Position numbers and translations under genes: made by a program. Shown here piece by piece: positions 1 through 13,439 of a DNA stretch of 64,000 bases. Below the pieces are notes generated by a model, which had not been told where the DNA came from, searched no databases, and was given only the letters and a program-made list of their open reading frames with translations. This DNA is from Elysia chlorotica (taxonomy: Eukaryota; Mollusca; Gastropoda; Plakobranchidae): contig RQTK01000012.1 of the NCBI GenBank assembly GCA_003991915.1, positions 554,768 through 618,767 on the forward strand, given 5' to 3'. Each line of letters starts with the position of its first letter. Position 1 is the stretch's first letter.

Positions 1-58
1 ATCATCATCATCATCATCATTATCATCATCATCATCATCATCATTAATATCATCATCA
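1..58. repeat. ATC trinucleotide microsatellite
   Basis: Imperfect run of ATC/ATT triplets at the left edge of the window. No coding role is seen. Confidence 0.9.
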
Positions 59-207
59 TTATTTTTGCTAAAAATCATTTAGTCTTACCAAACTTGAAAA
101 AAATCCCACTAAGACACCAATTTTCTCGTAATTTGTTCCCCTCTTCATCGAATTTAGTGTAGCCTTTTAGTTCTAAACTTTTATGTTTTATTTTGAAATC
201 GCTAATA

Positions 208-275
<68 letters not shown>
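208..275. repeat. TTG trinucleotide microsatellite
   Basis: About 23 uninterrupted TTG triplets. A shorter impure TTG cluster follows at about 322-370, with a repeated flank containing 'gttgctatgatcatga' at about 281 and 375. It lies just 3' of the zinc-finger exon of the minus-strand Rab-effector gene, so it is probably intronic. The poly-Asn and poly-Cys reading frames across it are artefacts. Confidence 0.9.
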
Positions 276-276
<1 letters not shown>

Positions 277-403
277 ATCTGTTGCTATGATCATGAAGCC
301 ACTGTATTCTGAAATCGCTAAATGTTGTTGTTGTTGTTGTAGTTGTTGTTGTTGTCTTTGTACTTGTTGTATCTGTTGCTATGATCATGATGAAGCCGCT
401 GAC

Positions 404-3448
<3,045 letters not shown>

Positions 3449-3449
3449 G

Positions 3450-3960
3450 GTGTGGCTCAGTGTCTAAAGCACCTAGAACACATACACGCACAAATGAAGG
3501 TCAGCTTTATAAGTATTATCTTTAAAAGAATCCACCACCACCACCACAACCACACCACCAGCAACAACAATAACAGCAACAACAACAACAACAACAGCTA
3601 CTATACAAAGCATGTTCCCCATGACATGGTCGTGTCTAAATCACTTAGGATATACACATAAAGGACATCATGATAAGTATCATCTTTAAAGATTAGCACA
3701 TGCAAAAGAGGCGTTATAAGTATCATCTTTTAATGTTATCACACACAAAAAGAGCGGCATTATAATGATCATCTTTCAAAGAAAAAACCCAACTTCTCCA
3801 TAATTTTGGTTAATGTCTAAAGCACCTAACACACACACACACACACACACACACATAAAAAGGACGGCGGTATAAGTATCGTCTTTCAAAGTCCACATGA
3901 AAACCCCATCACCATAGTTTGTCTAAATTTCTTTAGCATCAGGGACACAACACAAACAAA
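3450..3960. repeat. Degenerate tandem repeat upstream of the candidate exon 1
   Basis: The segment just upstream of the 3448 start codon recurs at about 3613, 3797 and 3903. It carries 'gtctaaagcacct', an acaca run and 'ataagtatcatctttaaa'. Partial 'taagtatcatcttt' copies also occur at about 3718 and 3755. So the 5' side of this exon is amplified as well as its 3' side. A CA dinucleotide run sits at 3829-3854. Confidence 0.7.
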
Positions 3961-4002
3961 CACGCACTCAGAAAGAGTTTTAGTTTGATTTTGAGTTGGT
4001 TT

Positions 4003-4215
4003 GAACGTCCAACGTCAGCACTATAATTATAGGCTATATTGTGAACTGGCTCAAGTTTGACGTGTGACAATTTTATATGCTGCCACACACGAGATAGTGT
4101 GGGGATGCCATGACTCTTGTCTCAGCCGGTCACATTAAACTGACACCGACTCAACCAGTAGGTGGCGAAATCAACAGGGCTCGAACCACGGATCTTTTGC
4201 GCCGGAAGCCGATGA
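4003..4215 (-). mobile_element. tRNA-derived SINE
   Basis: Read on the minus strand it has a tRNA-like head with a B-box-like 'ggttcgagccc', then a 'ggtgtcagtttaatgtgacc' body, then a tail ending in 'aacgtcagtgctgac'-type sequence. The same body recurs at about 27.0, 29.3, 48.5, 50.4 and 55.0 kb. A more diverged relative lies at about 4395-4560. This organisation matches tRNA-derived SINEs described in molluscs. The exact family needs a library search. Confidence 0.6.
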
Positions 4216-4560
4216 TCTACCGCTTTAGAGAGAGACAGGCGTTGTTATAAACGTAATCTTTCAAGGCAAAACCAAAGTGGTCTATCGTCTCGACGTAACA
4301 ATATAAGAATAAGAAGGCTTACCACAAGACGTAAGCTATATCATGTTTGTTGTCACTGATATCCTTTAGGAAGGGTTTTTAGGAAGGTTTCTATAACGTA
4401 TTTGACGAACGGGCCCCATAGCTGGATGCGCAGGAATCAGCCGGTCACATCATGATTATATAGACATTGTCCGTACCAGTAGGGGCAAAACGTCTCGAGA
4501 AAGAATCGAAACAATGTCTTTAACTTAAGGCAAAGCCACTCAGCTCTATCAACAGAGGAA

Positions 4561-6085
4561 TCCTACCACTCGTAAAACGTAAATTGTTGCGGCTTTGCTT
4601 TATAGGTCTCAGTCATGGTTTGTCAAATTAAAAATGTAACCGCAAATCTTCTCGTTATTCAAAGGCACTGAAGTGTAAATTATCTGAACTTCTGTCATGG
4701 CGCTATCAATAGCCTTTGAATACTCGATTTTTTATTCGAACTATGGTAAGGCTATATCCATAGACAAATTAGACTTATAAGTAAAGAGTAATTATAAGAT
4801 ATTTTAAAATGGAAGATTTTTAAATTAAAGTAAACATTTCCTTACTTTTCATTGCAGTGGTTTTTTTTTACAGAACAAACATTTTTTCCAAATGAAATTA
4901 TAAATAACTAATCTTATAGATTCACTTAGAATTGTACATCGTAACATTTAAAACTGCGTTTAAAGTTAGAGAAGCGACCATAAATTTTACTCCTTGATTA
5001 GTTGGCGAAAATGTATAAATTTTATTAAACATTCATATTTATAGAAATGGTTTAAATATTTATTATAGATCTATAACAACATCTCCATCTTGTTTACATA
5101 AAAAAGATTATTTTATTATATCTTTCACTTGGCAACTGTCATAATGTTAATATGTATCTACTTGCCTGATATGGGGTTTTGCACCGAACCAGATGAGATT
5201 AACAGAATATAAACCGTCGAACCTATCCAAAATGATCTAAAATAATTAATCTACTTATTCGAAAGCAGTACAATTCAGTCGACTCTATAGTTTAGGACTT
5301 TTTTATTTCGTTCAATTGAAGCGCTCCATGGTACCTACAGCAAAACACAAAGTATTAGTGTTTTTAAACTTTAAATAATGTAATGGTTGCAGAGGAAAAA
5401 TGTATAAGCTAAAAACTCGGTGTTATTAATTTTTTACGAAACGACCTAAGACTATTTCTGTAGATAATTTTACTAAGCGAGTAACAATGCGCATTGGCTC
5501 ATGAACGTTTTTGTAAATGGTAAAGAATGCATTTTACCTCCACAGCAAATTCTGATAGTTAAACTGTAAGTTCAACGTCGCGATAGCTTATAACTATTAA
5601 TAAGAATATGAGAATAAAAAGACCTACGCGGACTTGTAAGCTACTGCGACCTTGTACTTACCACCACAAGCGTCGTCCTATCATATTGAAACCTTTCTCT
5701 GAATTGTTAATATTGGTTTTCTCACTAAGATCTTGGTAAATGCAATGTAACAAGAATCTCAAACACTAGAAGGACACCATGCATCACCGTCTTGAAACCC
5801 AAACTATTCCAAAGAAGATAAGGATGACCAAGTCCGACATGTAGAGGGCACATGAGTTTCAAATGCGTGGAAAGTCACTTGTCGTGGTTAATGGAAGAAG
5901 ATTCGACAGGAGCTCCATCACAGAATCAATCCGCTCTGTTTTAAGATTAAGATTAACGGTTTTCAAGACGGAGTGTTCCTATCAAATAATATATTATTAT
6001 AATTAAAGTCTTATTAAAAGTTAAAAACACAATTCCATAACCAAGCCAGAAACTTTAGAAGTTCATTGAATTCCGATGCAACAAA
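4561..6085. other. AT-rich non-coding stretch
   Basis: No convincing exon, repeat array or RNA gene is seen on either strand. Reading frames are short and broken. Confidence 0.6.
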
Positions 6086-6265
6086 TCAATGACTATGCTT
6101 GAATTTGCACTGAAATAATGTGACCCGTACAGATGTTTCCGGCTTGAAAGTAAAAATTAACTTCAACCGCCCAAAAAGGAATAGGTACAACTCACCACAA
6201 TCACCATCATCATTATAGTGTTCCTTATCAAATTTTCTATTTTTCGCCTCAAAACTCCAACCTCC

Positions 6266-6267
<2 letters not shown>

Positions 6268-6322
<55 letters not shown>

Positions 6323-6323
6323 C
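6268..6323. repeat. ATT trinucleotide microsatellite
   Basis: A run of about 18 ATT triplets, followed by mixed ATT/ACC triplets to about 6403. The poly-Ile and poly-Tyr frames here are artefacts. Confidence 0.9.
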
Positions 6324-6479
6324 AAATTATTATTATAATTATTACCGTTATTACTATTATTACCTTCACCGTTATTACCATTATTATAGCCATTATTGTT
6401 ATTCCATAACATAAATACTCCCACCATTCTATTATTGTCCTCAGCAGTCTTACTGTCGCTATATGTCTCAGTTGATGTT

Positions 6480-7150
6480 TAGAGGGGATTTTTCAGGCCT
6501 CTTAGTAGTTTTTTAACCATGTTGGTTATCGTCGATGAGCTCCTTGGTTTGAGCACTTCTTCTGCTTTGAATTGGATGTTTTCTTTCGTGCATTGCCTCT
6601 TTAGTGTTTCTCTTGTTGGAGTGTGGGCTGGACATGTTTCTATTATATGTTGTATCGTATATGGTGTGGTGCTACAGTATTCACATTTTCTGATAATCTT
6701 AAGGGTTGGGGCTCCAAGTCTGGCTCTATTGATTTTATTGTTTATGGTATTGAAGTTTAGTATATTTTTACCTACCTGTGTATCTATTGGCGTGGAAGAA
6801 CCTTCCTTTGGGGTTGTTGGTCCACATGTCTTGCCACATTTTATTTTTGTACTGATTTATTATGGATTTTACTTCACTAGGGCCCAGTCCTGTTTTTCTT
6901 CGTGTCTTGGAGCTGAGACCTAATTTTGCCTGTTTGTCGGCTTTTTCGTTGCCTTCGATGTTACAGTGGGCTGGGATCCAGCAGATCTGGACTTGGGTTT
7001 GATTCTTTTCTTGGAGATCGTTTGCTCTAATGTTGATCGACTCTGTAAGGTCTTGCCTGGCGTTGGTTTTGTTTGGGTTTTTTATACTGATCGTTGCTGC
7101 CAGGGAGTCCGTTAGTATAACTATGTTTTCGCTTTCTATCTTCAGAGAGA
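6480..7150 (-). mobile_element. LINE 3' fragment with RNase H remnant
   Basis: The minus strand of this block matches the plus strand of about 38600-39290. Shared landmarks are the 'actaacggactccctggc' RNase H segment ([12 protein letters not shown]), a CEYCG-like knuckle and the 'ataaccaacatggttaaaaaact' end. It is a 5'-truncated and mutated copy of a non-LTR retrotransposon that carries RNase H after its reverse transcriptase. A GA-rich tract (7144-7212) interrupts it at the upstream end. Confidence 0.7.
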
Positions 7151-7520
7151 GAGAAAGAGAGAGAGAGAGAAAGAGAGAAAGTGAGATGGAGAGAGAAAGT
7201 GAGAAAGAGAGAGACGGCTTTAAACCTTGCGTGAATGGTCAACTCGCACTTCCCCTGAGTGTAACGATTGCATCCACCCCTCAGTTTGAGGAAACAGCTG
7301 TTCACACCCACAGGTCAAACTCTTTGACTAACAGGGGTGGGCAGTTGTCGATGGCAAAAGAAAGATTTGTTTGATCTTTCCTATATGGCTCTCTACAGAT
7401 CTATACACAACACTTAGCTCGATAACTATGGAAACGATCAACTCCTATGAGAATATAATTTGAGAAAAATATAAAATAATGAAATTAGAGATTGGGTACA
7501 CTTGGACCACCGTTCCCTCT

Positions 7521-7532
<12 letters not shown>

Positions 7533-7600
<68 letters not shown>
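7533..7600. repeat. GA dinucleotide run followed by a G run
   Basis: A pure GA repeat of about 58 bp ends in about ten G residues. The region to 8200 shows no coding signal. Confidence 0.9.
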
Positions 7601-8229
7601 ATAGATGAGACGTAAGATGAGATGGTTTAGTAGAGGGATGAATTAAAGTAAAAATAAGTATGCTTCATAAGGGGAGCGGATTTGAAGACGGAGTGTGTTT
7701 GTATGCGGAGAGCTCTTAGACGGAGACCACTATTCGACACCCTTCTGTTTCGGAGGACGATGTTTGGCGCTCTGAAAAATGGTCTCTTCGTAATTCCGAC
7801 ATGTTCATAATTGATAGCAGTGAGGGAAGGGTATGGCATAGCAGCCGGAGCCGTATCTTCTCATGGCAGTCTTTACCGCAGTTGCCGGAAATAATTTATA
7901 CTAATAAGTAAACAGGGAAATACATGTGTCAAAAATGCTATACGATTCATCGAAATCCAAGATAATTTCAGGCGAGACTGATCATCTCACAATAAAAGTC
8001 TTTACCACGCCAGAACGCACGCATATTGGTAACGTCCATTAGCCTTGTGATAAAAACATACATCTAAAGGCTTTTTACAAAACAAAAAACCGACATCTCA
8101 TTGTTGGAGACTAGATCATATAATTTCTACCACAAAATATGCAAAATTATCACATCAATTCCAGGGATGCCAAAACAACTGGAGGCAGTTTTTATCCTAA
8201 AATCCAAAGCTCTGTAGTATATAAAATAT

Positions 8230-9110
8230 ACAGGAGAAGTATCCCCCTGAAACCTGGCACCATGTCCACACTGATGGTTCGGCTGAAAATGCAATCATAA
8301 ATGGAGGCTCAGAAATTGTTATAAAATATCCAAATTGATCATCTAAAAACATTCTTTTCCTGCAGGCAAAGCGGCATCAACTGTCCATGCGATCCAGGAG
8401 CAACCAGCCCACTTCTAGATAGTAATAACGCCATCGATAAAAACAGCGTTATCTTAAGTAATTACCATGGAGCCTCCAGTCTATGCAACCTGGAGGTAAA
8501 GACAACATGACAGAAACAATCCTACAACATTTAGAGTCGTTGACAACGACAAATTCCGTAGCCTGCAGGGGATTCACGCTCACTGTGGCCTGTCGGGAAA
8601 TGAGGTAGGTTTTCCTTGCAAGAAAGGGCTCTTTAAAGGTCCAATCATCGACAAAATATCATTCCAAGAAAATGAAGCACTGATTCAGAACAACATAAAC
8701 AATTGGTTGAAAACAGAGCAAACCCCATGTATCTAAGAGACAACAATTTATTATCTTCCACGATGTCAGCAAACCACAGTGTTTTGACTAAGACCACGAC
8801 ATTGCCTACTAAATGCAAATATGTACAAGTTAGAGATCAGCAGCTCTCCTTTCTGTGAATGCGTAGACATCTCTCACACTCCAGAACATGTCCTCATGGC
8901 ATGCCACTCTCGTTCCCATAATTATGCTCAGGCAAACAATATGGCCTTCAGATACAACACTGGAACAGAAATTATGGGGTACCCTGGAAACCCTACAACA
9001 TACTGCCTCTTTCATCGAGGAGGCCAAACTGAAAAATGAACAGGTGTGGGCATACTGCAAACGAAAACAGAAGAATAAGGAGAAGAAACGGATAAATTGT
9101 TTAATAGAAT
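8230..9110 (+). mobile_element. Degenerate LINE RNase H and C-terminal fragment
   Basis: Broken frames on the plus strand recall the RNase H part of jockey/I-like retrotransposons. An HTDGSAENAIINGG segment is at about 8260. A GIHAHCGLSGNE segment at about 8570 matches the usual W-x-PGHCGLSGNE-x-AD motif. A PFCECVDISHTPEHVLMAC knuckle-like segment is at 8850-8910. Frameshifts and stops show that it is inactive. It is a different family from the copies at 6.5 and 38.5 kb. Confidence 0.65.
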
Positions 9111-9726
9111 AAATATACATGTAATAAGGTGAGAGACTGTGACAGGGGCATACACAGATACAGACAAAAACAGTCAGAAGAGGGGGTGGAAACATGCAGT
9201 GATATATAGTAAAAAAGAGAGACTTTACTCTCTGATTGGATCTGATTTTACACTATGGTAGTTTGAAAATTTCCTGGATGACTTCTTAAACACGTTGAAG
9301 AAAAAACTAACACGTGGATTTGTTCAATCATTTATTTTCTCGCAAATTCTAGACTACCCATTAAAATTCAGGGGTGAAATAGTATTCAGTACAAGGTTTA
9401 GCAATGAAACTGTTACCGATTAATAATTATTATTTACAAAGCTACAGGAAGCTTTGTTTGCGGGAAATTACATCTCTCTATTCACGATTATAATAGTTAT
9501 ATTAATTTTATGTTTAACGGGCCTGCAAATGCGTTTGGGTTTTACAAAGTGGTCTAATTTGGCGAGTCTAACTGTAGAAAATGATACGCCAAGAACCCAC
9601 CGAACGACGTAAAATGCTGCTCATTATTTTAACACGAGGTCTGGTTTTGTGATCGATGTTGTCCACAGTCTGTACCAGTCAATATTAGTGAAGAATAAAA
9701 ACATAGTCGATTATATTTTCTTTTTT

Positions 9727-9890
9727 TTTCCTCTTTTCTCTTTTTACTCAGCTCTTGTCTTTTTACTCAGCTCTTCTCTTTTTACTCAGCTCTTGTCTTT
9801 TTACTAAGCTCTTTCCTCTTTTTATGGCGCTCTTTGCTTTTTATGGCGCTTTTTCTCTTTTTACTGAGGTATTTTTCTTTTTATTTAACA
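9727..9890. repeat. Short T-rich tandem repeat
   Basis: Seven or so imperfect copies of a 19-24-nt unit like 'tttttactcagctcttgtc'. The later copies change to 'tttatggcgctctt'. No gene lies nearby. Confidence 0.85.
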
Positions 9891-10027
9891 GCCATTTGTC
9901 ACTTAGGAGAAAGGAAAACATGAAATAAATAACAATTATATAATTTAAGTTAGCACTAATTGGTTTGTATAGAAAGGTCTTTATATTTATGATCCGGAAA
10001 TGGCGTCGTTAGTTTTACTTTGTCTAG

Positions 10028-10029
10028 TT

Positions 10030-10088
<59 letters not shown>
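10028..10088. repeat. TTG trinucleotide microsatellite
   Basis: About 20 TTG triplets. The flanks to 11100 hold no convincing gene. A tRNA-like SINE head on the minus strand is seen at about 10270-10370 ('agatagcgcagtctgtagag'). Confidence 0.9.
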
Positions 10089-10089
<1 letters not shown>

Positions 10090-11119
10090 TGTAGGTGTTA
10101 TCTGCTTTTTTGTTAGAATTCTTTGCATTCCCCAATTAACTCTGTGTAGCAGAAAGAAAATTTTTAGACGCTAGTCTTGAGACTGTCCGCTAAATAGCCT
10201 AGATTCTAACGTTGAATGTAGAAAAAAACAACAATCAACAATCAAACCAATAATCTTTTCAGAGTGGATGGTCGGGTTGGGGAAGACTGAAAATCGAAGT
10301 TAGGACCGTCTGCTCAATAGTCCAGAGCTCTACAGACTGCGCTATCTGACGCTCAAAGAAGCATCATTAACAATTAAGGTTAAGTTATCCAAATTTGGTT
10401 TTAGTAAGGAGAATTGTATACATCATATGATAAATAATAACTTATTATGTTAGGGAATTATTAATAATTCTCACACAGGGCGAAAGCTTAACTTGCGCTA
10501 AACCATATATTTTTTGCGTATTTTGGTTCGTTGGTTGTTTGGTTGTTATTGTTGCTAATGGTGTTGTTTTTGGGGGGTCTTTTTCCATGTTGTTTGTGTT
10601 TTTCTAGATCTTTCCACTTATTGTCCATGCTTTTAATTAAAGTCTCTTGTTCAATTAACGAGTAAACCCCACAATTCTGCAATGATTACTCAGCTAGATT
10701 GAAATACAGCTACAGAAGTGAGTTTATATTACATCCACATATTCCCTTAGTCCGTATACAATTTAGTTTATCTCATAGACCTGTATCGTAACACTGCTCC
10801 GCCCTCCATTGTAACATACACCACATTATTGATTCATGATGGGGAGGTGCGCCAAGGGGAATTAAGCTATATTTTACATGCTCGTATTTTTTATCCAAAT
10901 TAGAAAAGATTGGTAACCCAAATGAGTAGTTAGGCATGCCAAGTCAATAAAAAAACTCCACAACAACTGAATAGGCCCTAGCTTTAAGACAAAAGAGAAT
11001 TAATTGGGAGTATGAACGTTTGTAGGCGGGAGTGGTCTAATACAAATAAATAAAGCTGGCAAAGTTGTTGGTCTGTATTTGTTGGAATGAGCCGCCTGCT
11101 GTGTGAGTGATAAATCTAT

Positions 11120-11735
11120 TAATTGTTTGTTACGGGTCACGTGATGGGCTAACGGTTTAGATCTGGCAGTACAATGGATTCTTCACAGAGTCGTCCATAC
11201 AGCTGGACATGAAGCAGGGTTACACTTAAACGCAAAGAAAACGAAAGTCATGCATGTAAGTGGAGGCAACCACCAAGAAGTGACATAGACATCACTGTAA
11301 ATGGCACCAAACTAGAGAACGTTAGGCATTTTAGATACTCAGGGTCTTGCGAGACAGAAGATGGAAAATACAACACGGATATAAATGCCAGAATAGATCA
11401 AGCAAAGAAAAAAATGGGGCAGTTAAATAACATTTGGAAAGACCGGTCCTTACCACTTCAACTGAAACTGAATATATTGAAATGCCTAATCTGGGCAGTC
11501 ATGATGTATGGATGTGCGGCATGGAAACTTAGAAAAACAGATGAAAAGATGATAGAGGCAGCAGAAATGTGGCTCTACAGAAGGTTACTGAGAGTGAAAC
11601 GGACAGACATGAGAACCAACAAGAGCGTTTTGGAGGAGATTGGAAGCCCTAAACTCATGCTCAAAACAATCGATGTAAGAATGCTGAGATATTTTGGGCA
11701 TGCATGCCGTCACACAGACACAGGGTTGATGCTAA
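11120..11735 (+). mobile_element. LINE reverse-transcriptase C-terminal fragment
   Basis: The plus strand encodes LNAKKTKVMH at about 11230, then a FRYSGSCETEDGKYNTDI segment. An open frame follows at 11414-11797 with LNILKCLIWAVMMYGCAAW and AAEMWLYRRLLRVKRTDM. This is the thumb and connector end of an RTE/jockey-type reverse transcriptase: the LGS-x-ET-DG, YG-x-E-x-W and E-x-W-x-RR-x-L patterns. The 5' part, including the catalytic YxDD, is missing, and the copy ends in an ATT microsatellite (11736-11764). It is a dead 5'-truncated copy. Confidence 0.75.
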
Positions 11736-11799
11736 TTATTATTATTATTATTATTATTATTTCTATTGTTATTATTATTAATAATAAGTTTTCATAATA

Positions 11800-13430
11800 C
11801 GAAAAATGTATCTTTGATGCATCGGCATTCTACCATACTAACTATCCGAGGCGTCCAAGTTGGTTTGGTACATTGTTGCAATATTCATAACTGGTGCCGC
11901 TTGCATGGTTTTAATGTTACAACCACAATACTGTACTACGCGAGGATTCATCAAAGCATTAGCGTGTTCGAATAGTTTACTATCTGAAGCTTCTAGAAGG
12001 CAATGGTATAATGTATGGATATTTTGCCATCCGAAACTTATTAAAGACAATGGTAATGTATGAATATTTTATTATCTGATATATTAAAGATTGCTTGAGC
12101 TTCGATACTGAAAATGATAGATGGACGAATCCATTACTGTTTTTCCATTGCTTTTCTTTTTTTTATGTTGTCAAACTTGTCAGCATAGACACTGGTTTGC
12201 GAGGTACCTTTGGTTGTGTTTGGCGACCCACCTCATCGTTTTTTTATAATGATTTACCTGTTATTTTTAGAAATGTTTTTCTTTTCCACCTTAGTGTTCT
12301 TTTTCTTCTTCCCTACCTGATTGGTACATACTGAGTATGTCACCCTGCTAGAAAAATGTTATTGCTGCATGCTGAGTATTTGCACCTCTATTATTGTAAT
12401 GGTAAATATTACCAATATAGTACTATTCTAACGTGTGTTAATGGCATTGGCGCATACTGAATAATTTACTGCTTCAAAAAGTTTAATGATATTCGCACAG
12501 TACTTTTTGAAAATGCATGTCATAAAAACAAAACAATGCAAATAAATCCATGTCGCACACGTTGAGCCTTGCTAATTAGTAAACTGCATAATAGTTTTCA
12601 TCGACTTCTTTTGAGGTAAGAGTATAACAATTCACAGCTATCATTTTCCAAACGTCTGTTTAACCAGTACTTCAAATGTTGGGAGTGACATTGTTTCAAT
12701 ATATAGATACGGTCAGCAAGATACTTTTTTCAGTAGTTTCGCCCGGGGTCTGTCGTTATACCGGAGACGCTTTTTTAAGTTTTTACATACAAAGAGTAAA
12801 TATAATGTCTTAGGGTACATTCGGTACATATAGAAAAAAAAAGTTAGAGAATATTTGAGATACTTCTGTTTCGTTACCGGTAATACTGGCTATTTATCAT
12901 GTTACTTTGACACAGTATTAGACGGTTTCTATTAAATCGGACCTGTGCGGTAGGCGTCCTTTGCCGTGGTGCAGAAAAAAAATCAAATCATTAAAATTGA
13001 TTATAAGGAGTATTTGTATACGATAGAATATTTCTTATATTGTTGTGTAACAAGTGTTTCAACTTTTCCTGAGGTGTTTGGGTAAGGTCTATAGAACATA
13101 ATACTTTTCCTGAGGTGTTTGGGTAAGGTCTATAGAACATAATACTTTTACGGATTGGGTGTTTTGTGAGAACCGGTATTTCCAGTGCCGATTGCGTTCG
13201 AACGTACTTGACGGAAACTCCATCTCCCTCCACTGAGGCTGTCAGTGGATTTTGAGATGCCTGGCCAGACATGCCTCTATTCAGGTGTTTGCATTTGCGT
13301 GTTGTGTGGGTGAGTGATGTTTCCACATCTAGTGCTCTCACGGTCCTTTGTTTGGCCTACAAGCTGTGTAAAATTCTCTGAAAACAAAACAAAAAATGTT
13401 TTTGTGTGATTCATCACTATTGGTTATAAC
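11800..13430. other. Non-coding stretch with a 45-nt tandem duplication
   Basis: No exon is supported. Two nearly identical 45-nt units ('acttttcctgaggtgtttgg...') lie at about 13057-13147. The short reading frame at 12991-13341 on the minus strand runs through this repeat and has no recognisable domain. Confidence 0.5.
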
Positions 13431-13439
13431 ACCCTACCA

